Assembly: GCA_023014365.1 (NCBI GenBank)
Contig: JAEBUN010000038.1
Span: 248,001-312,000, forward strand
DNA length: 64,000 bases
Direction: 5' to 3'
From: Lepiota brunneoincarnata
Lineage: Eukaryota > Basidiomycota > Agaricomycetes > Agaricales > Agaricaceae
Position 1 is the stretch's first letter. Each line of letters begins with the position of its first letter. The notes under the pieces are model-generated. The model ran no database searches. It was given only the letters and a program-made list of their open reading frames with translations, and was not told the origin of the DNA. Below, piece by piece: positions 33,367 to 43,218 of this stretch. The translations under genes and the position numbers were made by a program.

Positions 33367-34027
33367 TGTTATATCCATGCCAACTCAGAGTCTAATCACT
33401 TAAACTTTGGCTTCTTGATTCCACATGTGCTCCACACAACAACCCTCTGCCCTCCAACTCGGCCCCAACTTTCTCCGACCGCAACCCACTGCCCCAATCA
33501 CGTGACCACCTCCACACGTGCCGTGGTCACCTGACCCTCGGTGTCTCTAGTTCCAGTCTCCATTTCCCATCCGTAGTCAAGATACGTTATCGGTCTCCAT
33601 ACCTGTACCGGTTTCCATTCCATCCGTAATCTGTTCGTAATCCATTTGTAACTATATTGGCCTCCACTTTGCTCTGCACGTAATCAGTACGAGTCATAGT
33701 TTGTAAGGCCAGTAGTATATATACTGTAGGTACTTTGCTTGTACTCCTCAGTCTGATAATCGAATCGAGCAGTGGACCAGCTCCCTGTTCTCTATCCTCT
33801 CCTCTCTTCTGCCTCGCTCCGCTTCGGCCCCGACTTCCTGAAATATGGACTAAGACAGTAGGAGGGCACAGCACATACGCTGAGGCCACAAGTCCAACCC
33901 CCTGCCCGATGTACTCCGCCTCGGTCCCGAAGTCTATGTACTGACTTCACCCTGTCCCCTGGTTACCTTATATCAAGGATACCACCCCAACCCTCTGCTT
34001 TGGTCCCAACCCGCACTGGCTCTAACA
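33367..34027 (+). repeat. 5' LTR of B2
   Basis: 661 bp, TGTTATATCC...TGGCTCTAACA. The TATA run (about 33716-33725) and the downstream segment tcagtctgataat (33748-33760) are kept, as is its complement at 34030-34042. Confidence 0.9.
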
Positions 34028-34082
34028 GTATTATCAGACTGACACTCCTCCTGTCCATCACATTTTCTGATCCCTTCTAACC

Positions 34083-35756
34083 ATGGTCTCTCAAACAGTC
34101 ACCCATACCCGCACTCTCGTGTCCCTGGCTGTTCACTGTAGTAGATGTGTCACTCAACAACCCCTTTCCGAAGAACTGCAACCCGACTCCCTGAGGGCTC
34201 CTCACTCTCGTCTACAATCGGTCGCACCATCAACTCCCAACCGCTTCTCTGAAGATATCCAACCTTTGTTATTTTGGACTCCCAATGGTCCCAACGAGGG
34301 CCCCGACCCCAATCCTGATCCCAGTGACCCTGGTGATCCCGACAACAATCCTGACAATGGGGACGGGCCCCCGGATGACAACGAACCATCAGACAATGCC
34401 GACAACAACAACAACATCCCACCTGGCAACACCCAAGACAACCATGATAGACTCATACTCCGAGTTTTCCAACGCATAGCCAATCAAATGGACAGCCGTG
34501 GGAACTCTCAAGCCCCACAGCCTCCTCAAACTCCCTGTACCAAAGCTTGCGAACCTGACATCTTTACAGGTTCCGACCCCACCAAACTCAAACCCTTCCT
34601 CTTCCAATGTTGGCTCTACTTCTGTACTAACCCAGCCCAGTTTGCTATCCCCACCACCAAGGTCAACTTTGCATTGATGTACCTTACAGGCGTGGCCCAG
34701 CAACACTTCGAAATTGGCCTTGACGAGGCCAACAACCACGGAATAATGCACAACTGGATCGAGGACTGGGACCAGTTCACCCTGGAACTGCAGACCAATT
34801 TCGGTCCCGCAGATCCGACTGGAAAAGCTGCTGAGCAGCTCAACTCCCTCCAAATGCACTATGACAAAAAGATCACCATCTACAACGTCGATTTTCTCCG
34901 CCTAGCTGGCCAACTCCGCTGGGGTGATGAAGTATTTTGTCACCGCTACTATAAGGGCTGTTAGGGGAAGTAAGAGCACCAGAACCAATTTGATATTTGG
35001 GTGGCAAATACAATCGGCACCCACACTACTTATATACATAGTGGTCTGCACACAGACCAGGTAGCCAAACACTACGTAGCTACTAGAATATAATATATGC
35101 AGACAATATACAAACAATGTCAGTTGTACACAGATTGGACTCGGAGATGGGGGTGGCCGAAGGCTGAGGCCAGGCTTAGGCATCAGGCATAGGCTAGAGA
35201 GGCCGAGCCCAGACACCCAACTGCAGACCCCTAGACATACCTTGCATAAGGGGGTGCACAACGCTAGTCCCCTTACAAGGGCCTCCCCGACTGCATCCAG
35301 GACATCTTGTCCAATCGGCCCGACGGCAAGCCCAACACCTTCGTCGAAATGTGGGCAGCAGCGATGAAGATCGATGCCTGCTATTGGGAACGCCAACGCA
35401 AGAAGGCCCGTGCCAAAGCTGCTTCGGACCCAACCACCTCTAGGAAACCTGGAGGTAACCCATCCCCTTCCACCTCGACCAACCCCCAACCTGCCACCAA
35501 GCCTGCCAATAGTAACAACAAAGGCAGCACCCCCAACTCCAGCTTCAAGGGCAATCCGCCCAACCCATCCACCAGTCAGAAATCAGCCCCGCCCAAATCT
35601 GACCTTACTAGTAAACTGGGTAAGGATGGTAAATTAACCCCCGAGGAACGTCAACAACGTTTCGACAATAACCTCTGCCTTGTCTGTGCAGATCCCAATC
35701 ACAGGGCTGCCAACTGCGACAAGAAGAAATTCCCTGATGCCAAGGCTAAAGGCTGA
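34083..35756 (+). pseudogene. B2 Gag, interrupted by solo LTR D
   Basis: Colinear with B1 gag: the ATG at 34083, an Asp/Pro/Asn-rich region, and the gag domain to 34958, then 319 bp of foreign LTR, then 35283 on with the Pro/Ser linker and knuckle CLVCADPNHRAANC. Ends at a TGA (35754-35756) where B1 has CGA, before the normal gag end. Without the insert the frame would be open up to there. Confidence 0.85.
34959..35277. repeat. Solo LTR, family D, in B2 gag
   Basis: A 319-bp block with ends TGTTAGGGGA and TCCCCTTACA, flanked by the 5-bp duplication AGGGC (34954-34958 and 35278-35282). Aligning to B1 shows it is an exact insertion. It includes a TATA-like run (cttatatacata) and no coding capacity. 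No full-length relative is present in the window. Confidence 0.85.
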
Positions 35757-35762
35757 CAGGCT

Positions 35763-38700
35763 CAGCTCCCCGAGACAAATGCGCTGGCTCTCCCGAGCTC
35801 GGAAAAACAGTTGGCGGTCCTCAGGCCTCTGCACAGACTGAGGATCGCATTGAACTCTGCTGTGCTCCAGAGAGTTTCCATCTCAATGTGTCCGCTCTTT
35901 CCAACCCAAACTCTTTTCACATTACATTAACTTCTCCTTTAGTTACTTCTTTATCTTCTGTTTCTGCTTCCATACTCTCTGCTTCAGACCCGCTTTCTGC
36001 AACGGACAATGTAGTTAGTTCTGATTCCTCTTCTCTTTCTCCTTTCAAAGCTCTTGTTGATAGTGGTTCTACTCACTGTTTTGTGGACTCATCTTTTGTT
36101 CGTTCTCATAGTATTCCAACCTCGTCCATCCTGGCTATTGAACTTTGGTTATTTGATGGGACCTCAAATGCCTACATTATGGAGCTTGCGCAACTGCCTG
36201 TATCTTTCCCCTCTGGTGAATCTATCATTTTGGACACTTACGTCACCCGGCTTGACTCTTCCTGTTCTGTGGTCTTAGGACACAACTGGCTCACCCACTA
36301 CAATCCATTGATTGACTGGGCTTTGGGCAGTATTACTTTCCAGCCATCCCTACTTGAGAATCCTGCTTCTGCCTCTACCTGCATCGCACCCACATCAGCC
36401 CCACTTATGGCCACCCCTGACACTCCTGACCTAGGTTCACCACCCCTGTCCGGGACCTCATCCCAACCTGCCCCCATTGTGAAACCACATGTCTCCCTGA
36501 TAAATGCTCCTGCATTTATCCACGCTGCCAAGCTCCCTGGCTCCCAACAATTCTGAATCAACCTCTCCGCTGCCTCTGCATCGGCTGCGTCTTCTTCCAT
36601 CTCCGAAGACCCGGCTGACCTCTCATCCATCCCTGAGGAATACCATGAGTTTGCAGATGTTTTCAGTAAATTGTGTGCTGACACACTTGCTCCACACTGC
36701 CCTTACGACCTCCAGATTAACCTAGAGGACAGCGGTCAGCCTCCAGTCAGTACTATTTATTCCCTTTCACAATCAGAGCTTGGAGCTCTACGTGATTTTA
36801 TTGATGAACATTTGTCCATTGTTTTCATTTGCCCTTCCACTTCTCCTCATGGAGCCCCAGTCCTCTTTGTCAAGAAAAAGGACGGCTCCCTCCGCTTATG
36901 TGTTGATTTTAGAGGTCTCAACCGTATTACCAAGAAGGACCACTACCCCCTTCCGCTCATCTCCGACCTCTTAGACTCTCCTCACAAAGCCCGCATATAT
37001 ACCAAAATCAACCTCCATCACGCTTACCATCTTGTCCGCATTGCTGACAGCAACGAATGGAAGACTGCCTTTCGGACCTGCTATGGCTCCTTCGAATGGA
37101 TGGTTATGCCTTTCAGCCTCACCAACGCCCCTGCCACTTTCCAGTGGTTCATGAACAATATATTCAAGGACATGCTCAACGTCTGTGTTACCATCTATCT
37201 TGACGATATCCTGATATACTCCGACAATCATAGTATCCATCGTGACCAAGTCAAGGAGGTCCTCAAGCAGCTCCAACAACATGGTCTATATGCCCACCCC
37301 GACAAATGCCAGTTCCACTCTGACACAGTGGAATATCTCGGCTACATTCTTTCCCCCGACGGTCTCCAAATGGACCAATCTAAGGTCAAGACCATCCAGG
37401 AGTGGCCTGAACCCAAGAAAGTCAAGGACATCCAGTCCTTCTTAGGTTTTGCCAATTTCTATTGTCGCTTTATTCATGGTTACTCCAACATTGTCGTTCC
37501 ACTCACTTGCCTCACCCACAAAGACATGAAATGGAATTTGACTGACGAATGTCGCAAAGCCTTCAGTTCCCTGAAAGAAGCATTCATATCCGCCCCCATC
37601 CTCACTCCTTGGGCCCCCGATGCTCAGATCATTGTCGAGACCAACGCCTCTGACTACGCCCTTGTGGCCATCCTCTCTATCATCACCGATGATGGTGAGG
37701 TTCACCCCATTGCATTCCATTCCCGCACCTTTAACACAGCCAAACTTAATTATGACACCCACGACAAGGAACTCCTGGCAATATTCGAGGCTTTCCATAT
37801 CTGGTGGCACTATCTTGAGGGTGCCCCTCTTACTATTGATGTAGTCACCAACCACAAAAACCTCAAGTACTTCTGCACCACCAAGATCCTTACTTGCCGC
37901 CAAGCTTGTTGGTCCAAGTTCCTATCCCAATTCCACCTCGTCATCCGGTTCCGACCCGGCTGCCTTGGCACCAAGCCTGACACCCTAACTAGACGATGGG
38001 ATGTCTACCCTAAAGGGGGGAATAGCGACTATGCATCAGTCAACCCACACAATTTCCGGCCCGTATTCACCCATGAGCAGCTCGCGGCCTCCGTCCACGC
38101 CACCACTCTTTACGCCCCTTCCCTTCACGCCACTGTAGTCATGGATCTCGACCAGCTACACCGCGATATCCTCGCCACTCTACCAGCAGATCCGACCACC
38201 TCCGCCCATCTTGCTAGCCCAGAAGGCCATTGGTCAGTTAATGATAAAGGTTTCCTCCTCTTAGATGACAGAATCTACGTCCCTGATGCCGACAATCTCC
38301 GACTTCAGGTCCTCCAGTACAAGCATGATCATGTCCTAGCCAGCCACTTTGGTCAGAATAAAACGCTGGAACTCATCCGGCACAAATACACCTGGCCTAG
38401 TGTCCACACCTTTGTCAAAGATTTCTGTAAGTCTTGTGTCACCTGTATGAGGTCTAAACCCCAGCACCACCGCCCCTATGGTCTCCTCAAGCAACTCCCC
38501 ATCCCTGAACACCCTTGGAATTCAATCTCCATGGACTTCATCAAAAAACTCCCTGCCTCCTCCGGCTACGATGCCATCCTAGTAATAGTCGACAGACTCA
38601 CCAAGCAATCCTTATTCATCCCCACCTACGATACCGTCACTTCCTCCAACCTCACCCACCTATTCATCCTTCACGTCTTCTCCAAGCACGGCGTACCCGA

Positions 38701-39610
38701 ACATGTTACCTCCAACTGCAGCTCCAAATTTGTCTCCCACTTCTTCCGCTCCCTAGGACAAGCCCTCGACATGAAACTACACTTCACTTCGGGCTATCAT
38801 CCAGAAGGCGACGGACAGATGGAATGCACCAACCAGACCCTGGAACAATATCTCTGGGTCTATTGTAACTACCAACAGGACAATTGGTCTGAATTACTAC
38901 CACTAGCTGAGTTTGCATACAATAACGCCCCTAGTGCCACTACTGGTACCTCCCTGTTCTTCGCTAACAAAGGATACCATCCGAACATCACAGTTCACCC
39001 TGAACACGACCTCACCTCCACCCAGGCCCGCCATTTTGTTGTTGATCTTGACAACCTACACACCACCTTGAAGTCTGAAATAGCGTTAGCCCAGCAACGC
39101 TATCAGGCCTCCGCCAACGCCCACTGACTCCCCGCCCTGGACTTCAAGGTTGGACAAAAGGTATTTGTGAAAGCCCAATTCTTCCGCACCACCTGTCCTT
39201 CCAAAAAACTCTCCAAAAAGTTCCTTGGGCCTTATGAGATCATTGCACAAGCAGGTACCCATTCCTTTACACTCCGACTTCCTGAATCCATGCGTGGGGT
39301 ACACCCCATCTTCCATGTTTCCATGCTCAAACCGGCTACGCCTAACACCATACCCGCCCGATCGGACCCGCCACCTGTGCCAGTTTCTATTGACAGTGAA
39401 CCAGAATACAAGATTGCCTGCATTGTCGATTCGAAGATCAATCGGTGCCACGCATGCAAGCTCCTCTATAAAGTCATCTGGTTAGGTTATGAAGATACTG
39501 AAGAAGAATCCTCGTGATTACTGGCAACCGAGCTTGAACATGCTACCGATCTAGTAGAGGCTTTCCATTCCTCTTACCCCTCTAAGCCTGGTCCCCTCCA
39601 TTCACTCTGA
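35763..39610 (+). pseudogene. B2 Pol, nonsense-interrupted
   Basis: Colinear with B1 pol: retropepsin (ALVDSGSTHCFVDSSFV), RT with YLDD (IYLDDILIYSDN), RNase H, integrase, chromodomain. Stops are TGA at 36554-36556 and 39125-39127, both CGA in B1, and a TGA near 39514 where B1 has the Trp of ESSWLP. It ends at the natural TGA 39608-39610. B2 has CGA where B1 has its only nonsense codon, so the two copies decayed independently. Confidence 0.88.
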
Positions 39611-39729
39611 ATTTTCTGCTGACCACCCACCACACCAAGAAACAAAAAATTTTATTGGACAAGTACAAACTACCTGTCCATATCATTCCCAGAGGTACGG
39701 GGCGGCACCACTGCATCCTCCATCATACC

Positions 39730-40756
39730 TCACACCTCCTCTTCCGAAATGCCCCCAATGCTCTCCAACTCCGACTCCTCCATCTCTGTAATACCCCTAC
39801 TCGGCCAGTCACCATCCACCTGCGCTTCCCAACGCTGCAGCTGTTCGTAGCAGCCAGCCATCAATTCGAACTTATCCACCCTCTCCCCCAACCAAGCAAT
39901 GGCCTGTTTGAGCCACACCTCCATGATATTCACCCGCTTGAGGGTCTTCTGGTGCCCCTCCTCAATGAGTCGCTTCAGCTCTACATGATCTTTTGGTCAG
40001 CAAACCTTGCAGCCAGAAACCCTACTCACCTTCAAATTGGTGGTCCGGCATACCTCCGGCCCCACTCAGCTCCGTCTCTTCTTGACCCCCACATCATTTC
40101 TTCATTTTGCTACACCGTCGGCAACTCCTAGTGTTGCTGGGACCTTTGTCAGCATTTATCATCATTGGAATTCTTGTAATTACTTACCCGCCGGCAATCT
40201 CACACCGGACCTCATCCCGCTGACATCTCCAGCACGGGTTATTGCCCCCAAATACGTGTTTGTTGCCCCACTGCGGGGCCGCCCTCGCCTTTCCCTTTCC
40301 CTTTCCCCTTCCCTTCACATCTGAATCTTTGGACTCCTCCTCCTCCTCTTCGTCCCTCGCCATGTCTTCGCCCATGTAATTTGGGTTGGACTCTTCCTAG
40401 TCGATTTCCATGGGCTGCTCTGGCAGGCAGCTAGACGAAGCCATCATGGTCATCACAACGAGTCGGGCCTGGATTGCCCGACGTTCGTCCTCAGCAGCTT
40501 CCTCTTGCTGTCACCTGATCTCTTCCGCCCGTCGCTCCTTAGCCCGCTCCTCTGCTTGCCGCTGACACAGTTCGATCATATGTTGCCGATCTTCCTCTTG
40601 ACGCTCTACCGCCAACCGCCGTTCCTCCTCTCGCTGTTCCTCCTCTTCCAACCTCTCAATCTCCTTCCGCATCCGCTCCTCCTGCTCCGCCTTTTCCCTC
40701 AGTAACTGCGCCTTGCGCTCCCCCGCGGTTGGTTGTTGAGACGAATGACTGCTCAT
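39730..40756 (-). pseudogene. Antisense gene in B2: coiled coil plus Zn(2)Cys(6)-like cluster, three exons
   Basis: Minus-strand gene between pol and the 3' LTR. Proposed exons 40756-40188, 40127-40030 and 39989-39730, with introns of 60 nt (GTAAGT...CTAG, with a TGCTGAC branch motif) and 40 nt (GTGAGT...AAAAG). Exon lengths sum to 927 nt and keep one frame of 308 residues. The N-terminus is a Glu/Arg/Gln-rich coiled coil, followed by an acidic and GKGKGKAR stretch, then C-x2-C-x6-C-x6-C-x2-C-x6-C (CWRCQRDEVRC; after the first intron SCRRCSKMKK-stop-C), the fungal binuclear zinc pattern, then a helical, acidic C-terminus. Three nonsense codons (40511-40513, 40397-40399, 40094-40096); at least two look like CGA to TGA. 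Probably a nucleic-acid-binding accessory protein; function unknown. Confidence 0.6.
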
Positions 40757-40800
40757 GGTGGTAGGAAGCCAAGTTGTGTATTTTTGGACTGAGCCAGTTC

Positions 40801-40816
40801 ACCGTTTTTTATACCC
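40801..40816 (-). promoter_or_regulatory. TATA box of the antisense gene in B2
   Basis: On the minus strand GGGTATAAAAAACGG lies about 45-60 nt upstream of the antisense ATG (40754-40756), suitable for a promoter firing away from the 3' LTR into the element. B1 keeps a near-identical tract at about 19767-19780. Confidence 0.5.
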
Positions 40817-41241
40817 TGCCGGAATTTTCCGATAGGCCCCGGCCTAGGCCGCCTTGGGCCTCGAGGCTCAGTCCTAAAGGGGGGGCACTGTCATATCCAT
40901 GCCAACTCAGAGTCTAATCACTTAAACTTTGGCTTCTCAATTCCACGTGTGCTCCACACAACAACCCCCTGCCCTCTGACTTGGCCCCAACTTTCTCTGA
41001 CTGCAACCCACTGCCCCAATCACGTGACCACCTCCACATGTGCCATGGTCACCTGACCCTTGGTGTCTCTAGTTCCAGTCTCCATTTCCCATCCGTAGTC
41101 AAGATATGTTATTGGTCTCCATACCTGTACTGGTTTCCATTCCATTTGTAATCTGTTCGTAATCCATTTGTAACTATATTGGCCTCTGCTTTGCTCCGCA
41201 CGTAATCAGTATGAGTCATAGTTTGTAAGGCCAGTAGTATA

Positions 41242-41451
41242 CAGTGACCCACAAAACCGTTCCAATGTTTTGTACTTTTGACTTAAAGTAGTAATAGCTC
41301 AGTAAATAAAATAGCTAAATTTGTGAATATATTTATAAACATAGCCAAATATGTCATATCTGACCCTGCAAAGTCGCGTTATGTAATACTTCTAAATGAG
41401 GCAATTATGAATTTTGTAATCATTTTAAGTCATTGGAATGGTTTTGTCAAT
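41242..41451 (+). repeat. Left terminal inverted repeat of T2
   Basis: Begins cagtgacccacaaaaccg and ends with the inverse motif cattggaatggttttgtca, i.e. the outer caaaaccgttccaatg recurs inverted at the inner boundary. Partner at 42638-42847. Confidence 0.92.
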
Positions 41452-41590
41452 AGTAATTTTTAATACTAATCCAAGCAATCACATGACTCCGTTGATTGTG
41501 AATCAACAAGATCATGTGACCACGTGTCTTTGACATATAAATAGATGTGCTGACAGCCATGTCCCATCATTCTCAACCCCCCTACCTACC

Positions 41591-42607
41591 ATGAAGCCAT
41601 TATCTTCTACTCTAAAGCAAACCATCCTCTCTTTGCTAAATTCTCATCATTCCTATACTAAAATTGAGGCAATTACTGGTGTTGGGCGCAGTACCATATC
41701 CAGGCTAGCCTCTAAAAATTGTTCCAGCCTTACTAAATCACTTGGAGGACGTCCTTCAAAACTCTCTACCACTAATATTCGGCATGCTATCCATCTTATC
41801 TCTGCTGGCAAGGCTGAAACTGCTGTAGATATAGCCAAATCTCTTGCTCCCATCATTGGGACATCAGTCTCTTCACAGACTGTAGCAAGGCATCTCAAAC
41901 AGGCAGGAATGAAGGCTGTAGTCAAGCAAAAAAAGCCTTTACTCTCTGACAAGCATAGGAGGGCTAGGCTGGATTTTGCTCTGACACACCAGCATTGGAC
42001 TATGGAGGACTGGAAGCTGGTTGTATGGTCTGATGAGACCAAAATTAATTGTTTGGGGTCAGATGGGAGGAAGTGGGGATGGAAAAAGAAGGGAGAGGGG
42101 CTTAGTGAAAGATTGGTCAAGGGAACTCTGAAGTATGGAGGAGGATCAGTGATGGTTTGGGGCTGTATGCTGTGGGATGGCCCAGGCTATGCAGTGAGGA
42201 TTGATGGAAGGATGGATGCAGAGTTGTTTGTGCAAATTTTGGAGGAAGATTTGAAGAAGAGTCTCCGGTGGTACAAGCTTAAACCCCGAGATATTATCTT
42301 TCAGCAAGATAATGACCCCAAACACAAGAGTACACTGGCCAAAGAATGGTTTCAAAAAAATCATTTTAGGCTCCTAACCTGGCCAGCACAGTCACCTGAC
42401 CTCAATCCCATTGAACACTTATGGGAATATGTGAAGAGAAAGTTGGGAGAGTATGAATCTCCTCCCAAGGGTATGGAGGAGTTGTGGCAGAGGGTAGAAA
42501 AGGAGTGGGATGCTATTCCAGCTTCTGAGTGTCAGAAGTTAATTGAAAGTATGCCTAGAAGAGTAGCAGCTGTACTCAAAGCCAGGGGGGGCTACTCTAA
42601 GTACTAA
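41591..42607 (+). CDS. T2 Tc1-like transposase, 338 aa, DD34E
   Basis: Full-length open frame, ATG 41591 to TAA 42605-42607, with a TATAAATA about 50 nt upstream. The N-terminus has helix-turn-helix segments for terminal-repeat binding (about residues 20-45 and 80-105, TKIEAITGVGRSTISRL). The catalytic triad is D148 (VVWSDETKIN), D240 (FQQDNDPKH) and E275 (SPDLNPIEHLW), 34 residues between the last two. The length is normal for the Tc1 branch. It would excise and reinsert the element at TA. No nonsense or frameshift was found and the termini are nearly identical, so recent or current activity is plausible. It is homologous to the broken T1 protein. Confidence 0.95.
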   Translation: MKPLSSTLKQTILSLLNSHHSYTKIEAITGVGRSTISRLASKNCSSLTKSLGGRPSKLSTTNIRHAIHLISAGKAETAVDIAKSLAPIIGTSVSSQTVARHLKQAGMKAVVKQKKPLLSDKHRRARLDFALTHQHWTMEDWKLVVWSDETKINCLGSDGRKWGWKKKGEGLSERLVKGTLKYGGGSVMVWGCMLWDGPGYAVRIDGRMDAELFVQILEEDLKKSLRWYKLKPRDIIFQQDNDPKHKSTLAKEWFQKNHFRLLTWPAQSPDLNPIEHLWEYVKRKLGEYESPPKGMEELWQRVEKEWDAIPASECQKLIESMPRRVAAVLKARGGYSKY

Positions 42608-42637
42608 AAATAATAGGATAGCCTAGTATAATATGTC

Positions 42638-42847
42638 ATTGACAAAACCGTTCCAATGACTTAAAATGATTACAAAATTCATAATTGCCTCATTTAGAAG
42701 TATTACATAACGCGACTTTGCAGGGTCAGATATGACATATTTGGCTATGTTTATAAATATATTCACAAATTTAGCTATTTTATTTACTGAGCTATTACTA
42801 CTTTAAGTCAAAAGTACAAAACATTGGAACGGTTTTGTGGGTCACTG
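42638..42847 (-). repeat. Right terminal inverted repeat of T2
   Basis: Reverse complement of 41242-41451 with one visible mismatch (aatgg versus aacgg). Confidence 0.92.
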
Positions 42848-43161
42848 TATATACTGTAGGTACTTGGCTTGTACTCCTCAGTCTGATAATCAAATCGAGC
42901 AGCAGACCAGCTCCCTGTTCTCTATCCTCTCCTCTCTTCTGCCTTGCTCCGCTTCGGCCCCGACTTCCTGAAATATGGACTAAGACAGTAGGAGGGCACA
43001 GCACATATGTACGCTGAGGCCGCAAGTCCAACCCCCCACCCAACGTACTCCACCTCGGTCCCGAAGTCTACGTACTGACTTCACCCTGTCCCCTGGTTAC
43101 CTTATATCAAGGATACCACCCTGACCCTCCACTTCGGTCCTGACCCACACTGGCTCTAACA

Positions 43162-43218
43162 AACAGTCTACTTGTCATAGATTGCATTGGTCCTTGCAGA
43201 TGCCTAACCAGCATAACA
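43162..43218 (+). repeat. 3' LTR of A2, last part
   Basis: After the AACAG duplication the sequence resumes the A LTR (ccttgcagatgcctaaccag) and ends CATAACA at 43218, matching A1 position 3798. Confidence 0.85.

Larger units (their letters stand above)
41242..42847 (+). mobile_element. Tc1/mariner-type element T2, apparently intact
   Basis: 1606 bp, TA duplicated on both sides (41240-41241 and 42848-42849), with inverted terminal repeats of about 210 bp and an open transposase. By eye the repeats differ by a single C/T change at a CpG near the inner end. It sits in the B2 3' LTR, so it is younger than B2. Confidence 0.95.
33367..43161 (+). mobile_element. Ty3/gypsy chromovirus B2, with secondary insertions
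   Basis: Inserted in the A2 LTR with target duplication AACAG (33362-33366 and 43162-43166). Same LTR, gag and pol as B1 but carrying many CpG to TpG/CpA changes. It differs from B1 in three ways: a solo LTR (D) in gag, an extra segment of about 1.17 kb after pol with an antisense gene, and Tc1-like T2 in the 3' LTR. Confidence 0.93.
40889..43161 (+). repeat. 3' LTR of B2, split by T2
   Basis: Begins TGTCATATCC after the polypurine tract (aaagggggggcac), is interrupted at a TA by T2 (41242-42847), and resumes at 42848 to end TCTAACA at 43161. Without T2 it is about 665 bp. Confidence 0.9.
29726..43218 (+). mobile_element. Ty3/gypsy chromovirus A2, 5'-truncated, 3' LTR split by B2
   Basis: Begins inside the RNase H region at the edge of the C2 LTR (ccaagactcatttgatgc matches A1 position about 108) and continues through integrase, chromodomain, ORF3, polypurine tract and LTR. 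The LTR is cut at 33366 by B2 and resumes at 43162. Frames are broken by many TGA codons and an indel near 30180. Confidence 0.9.
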
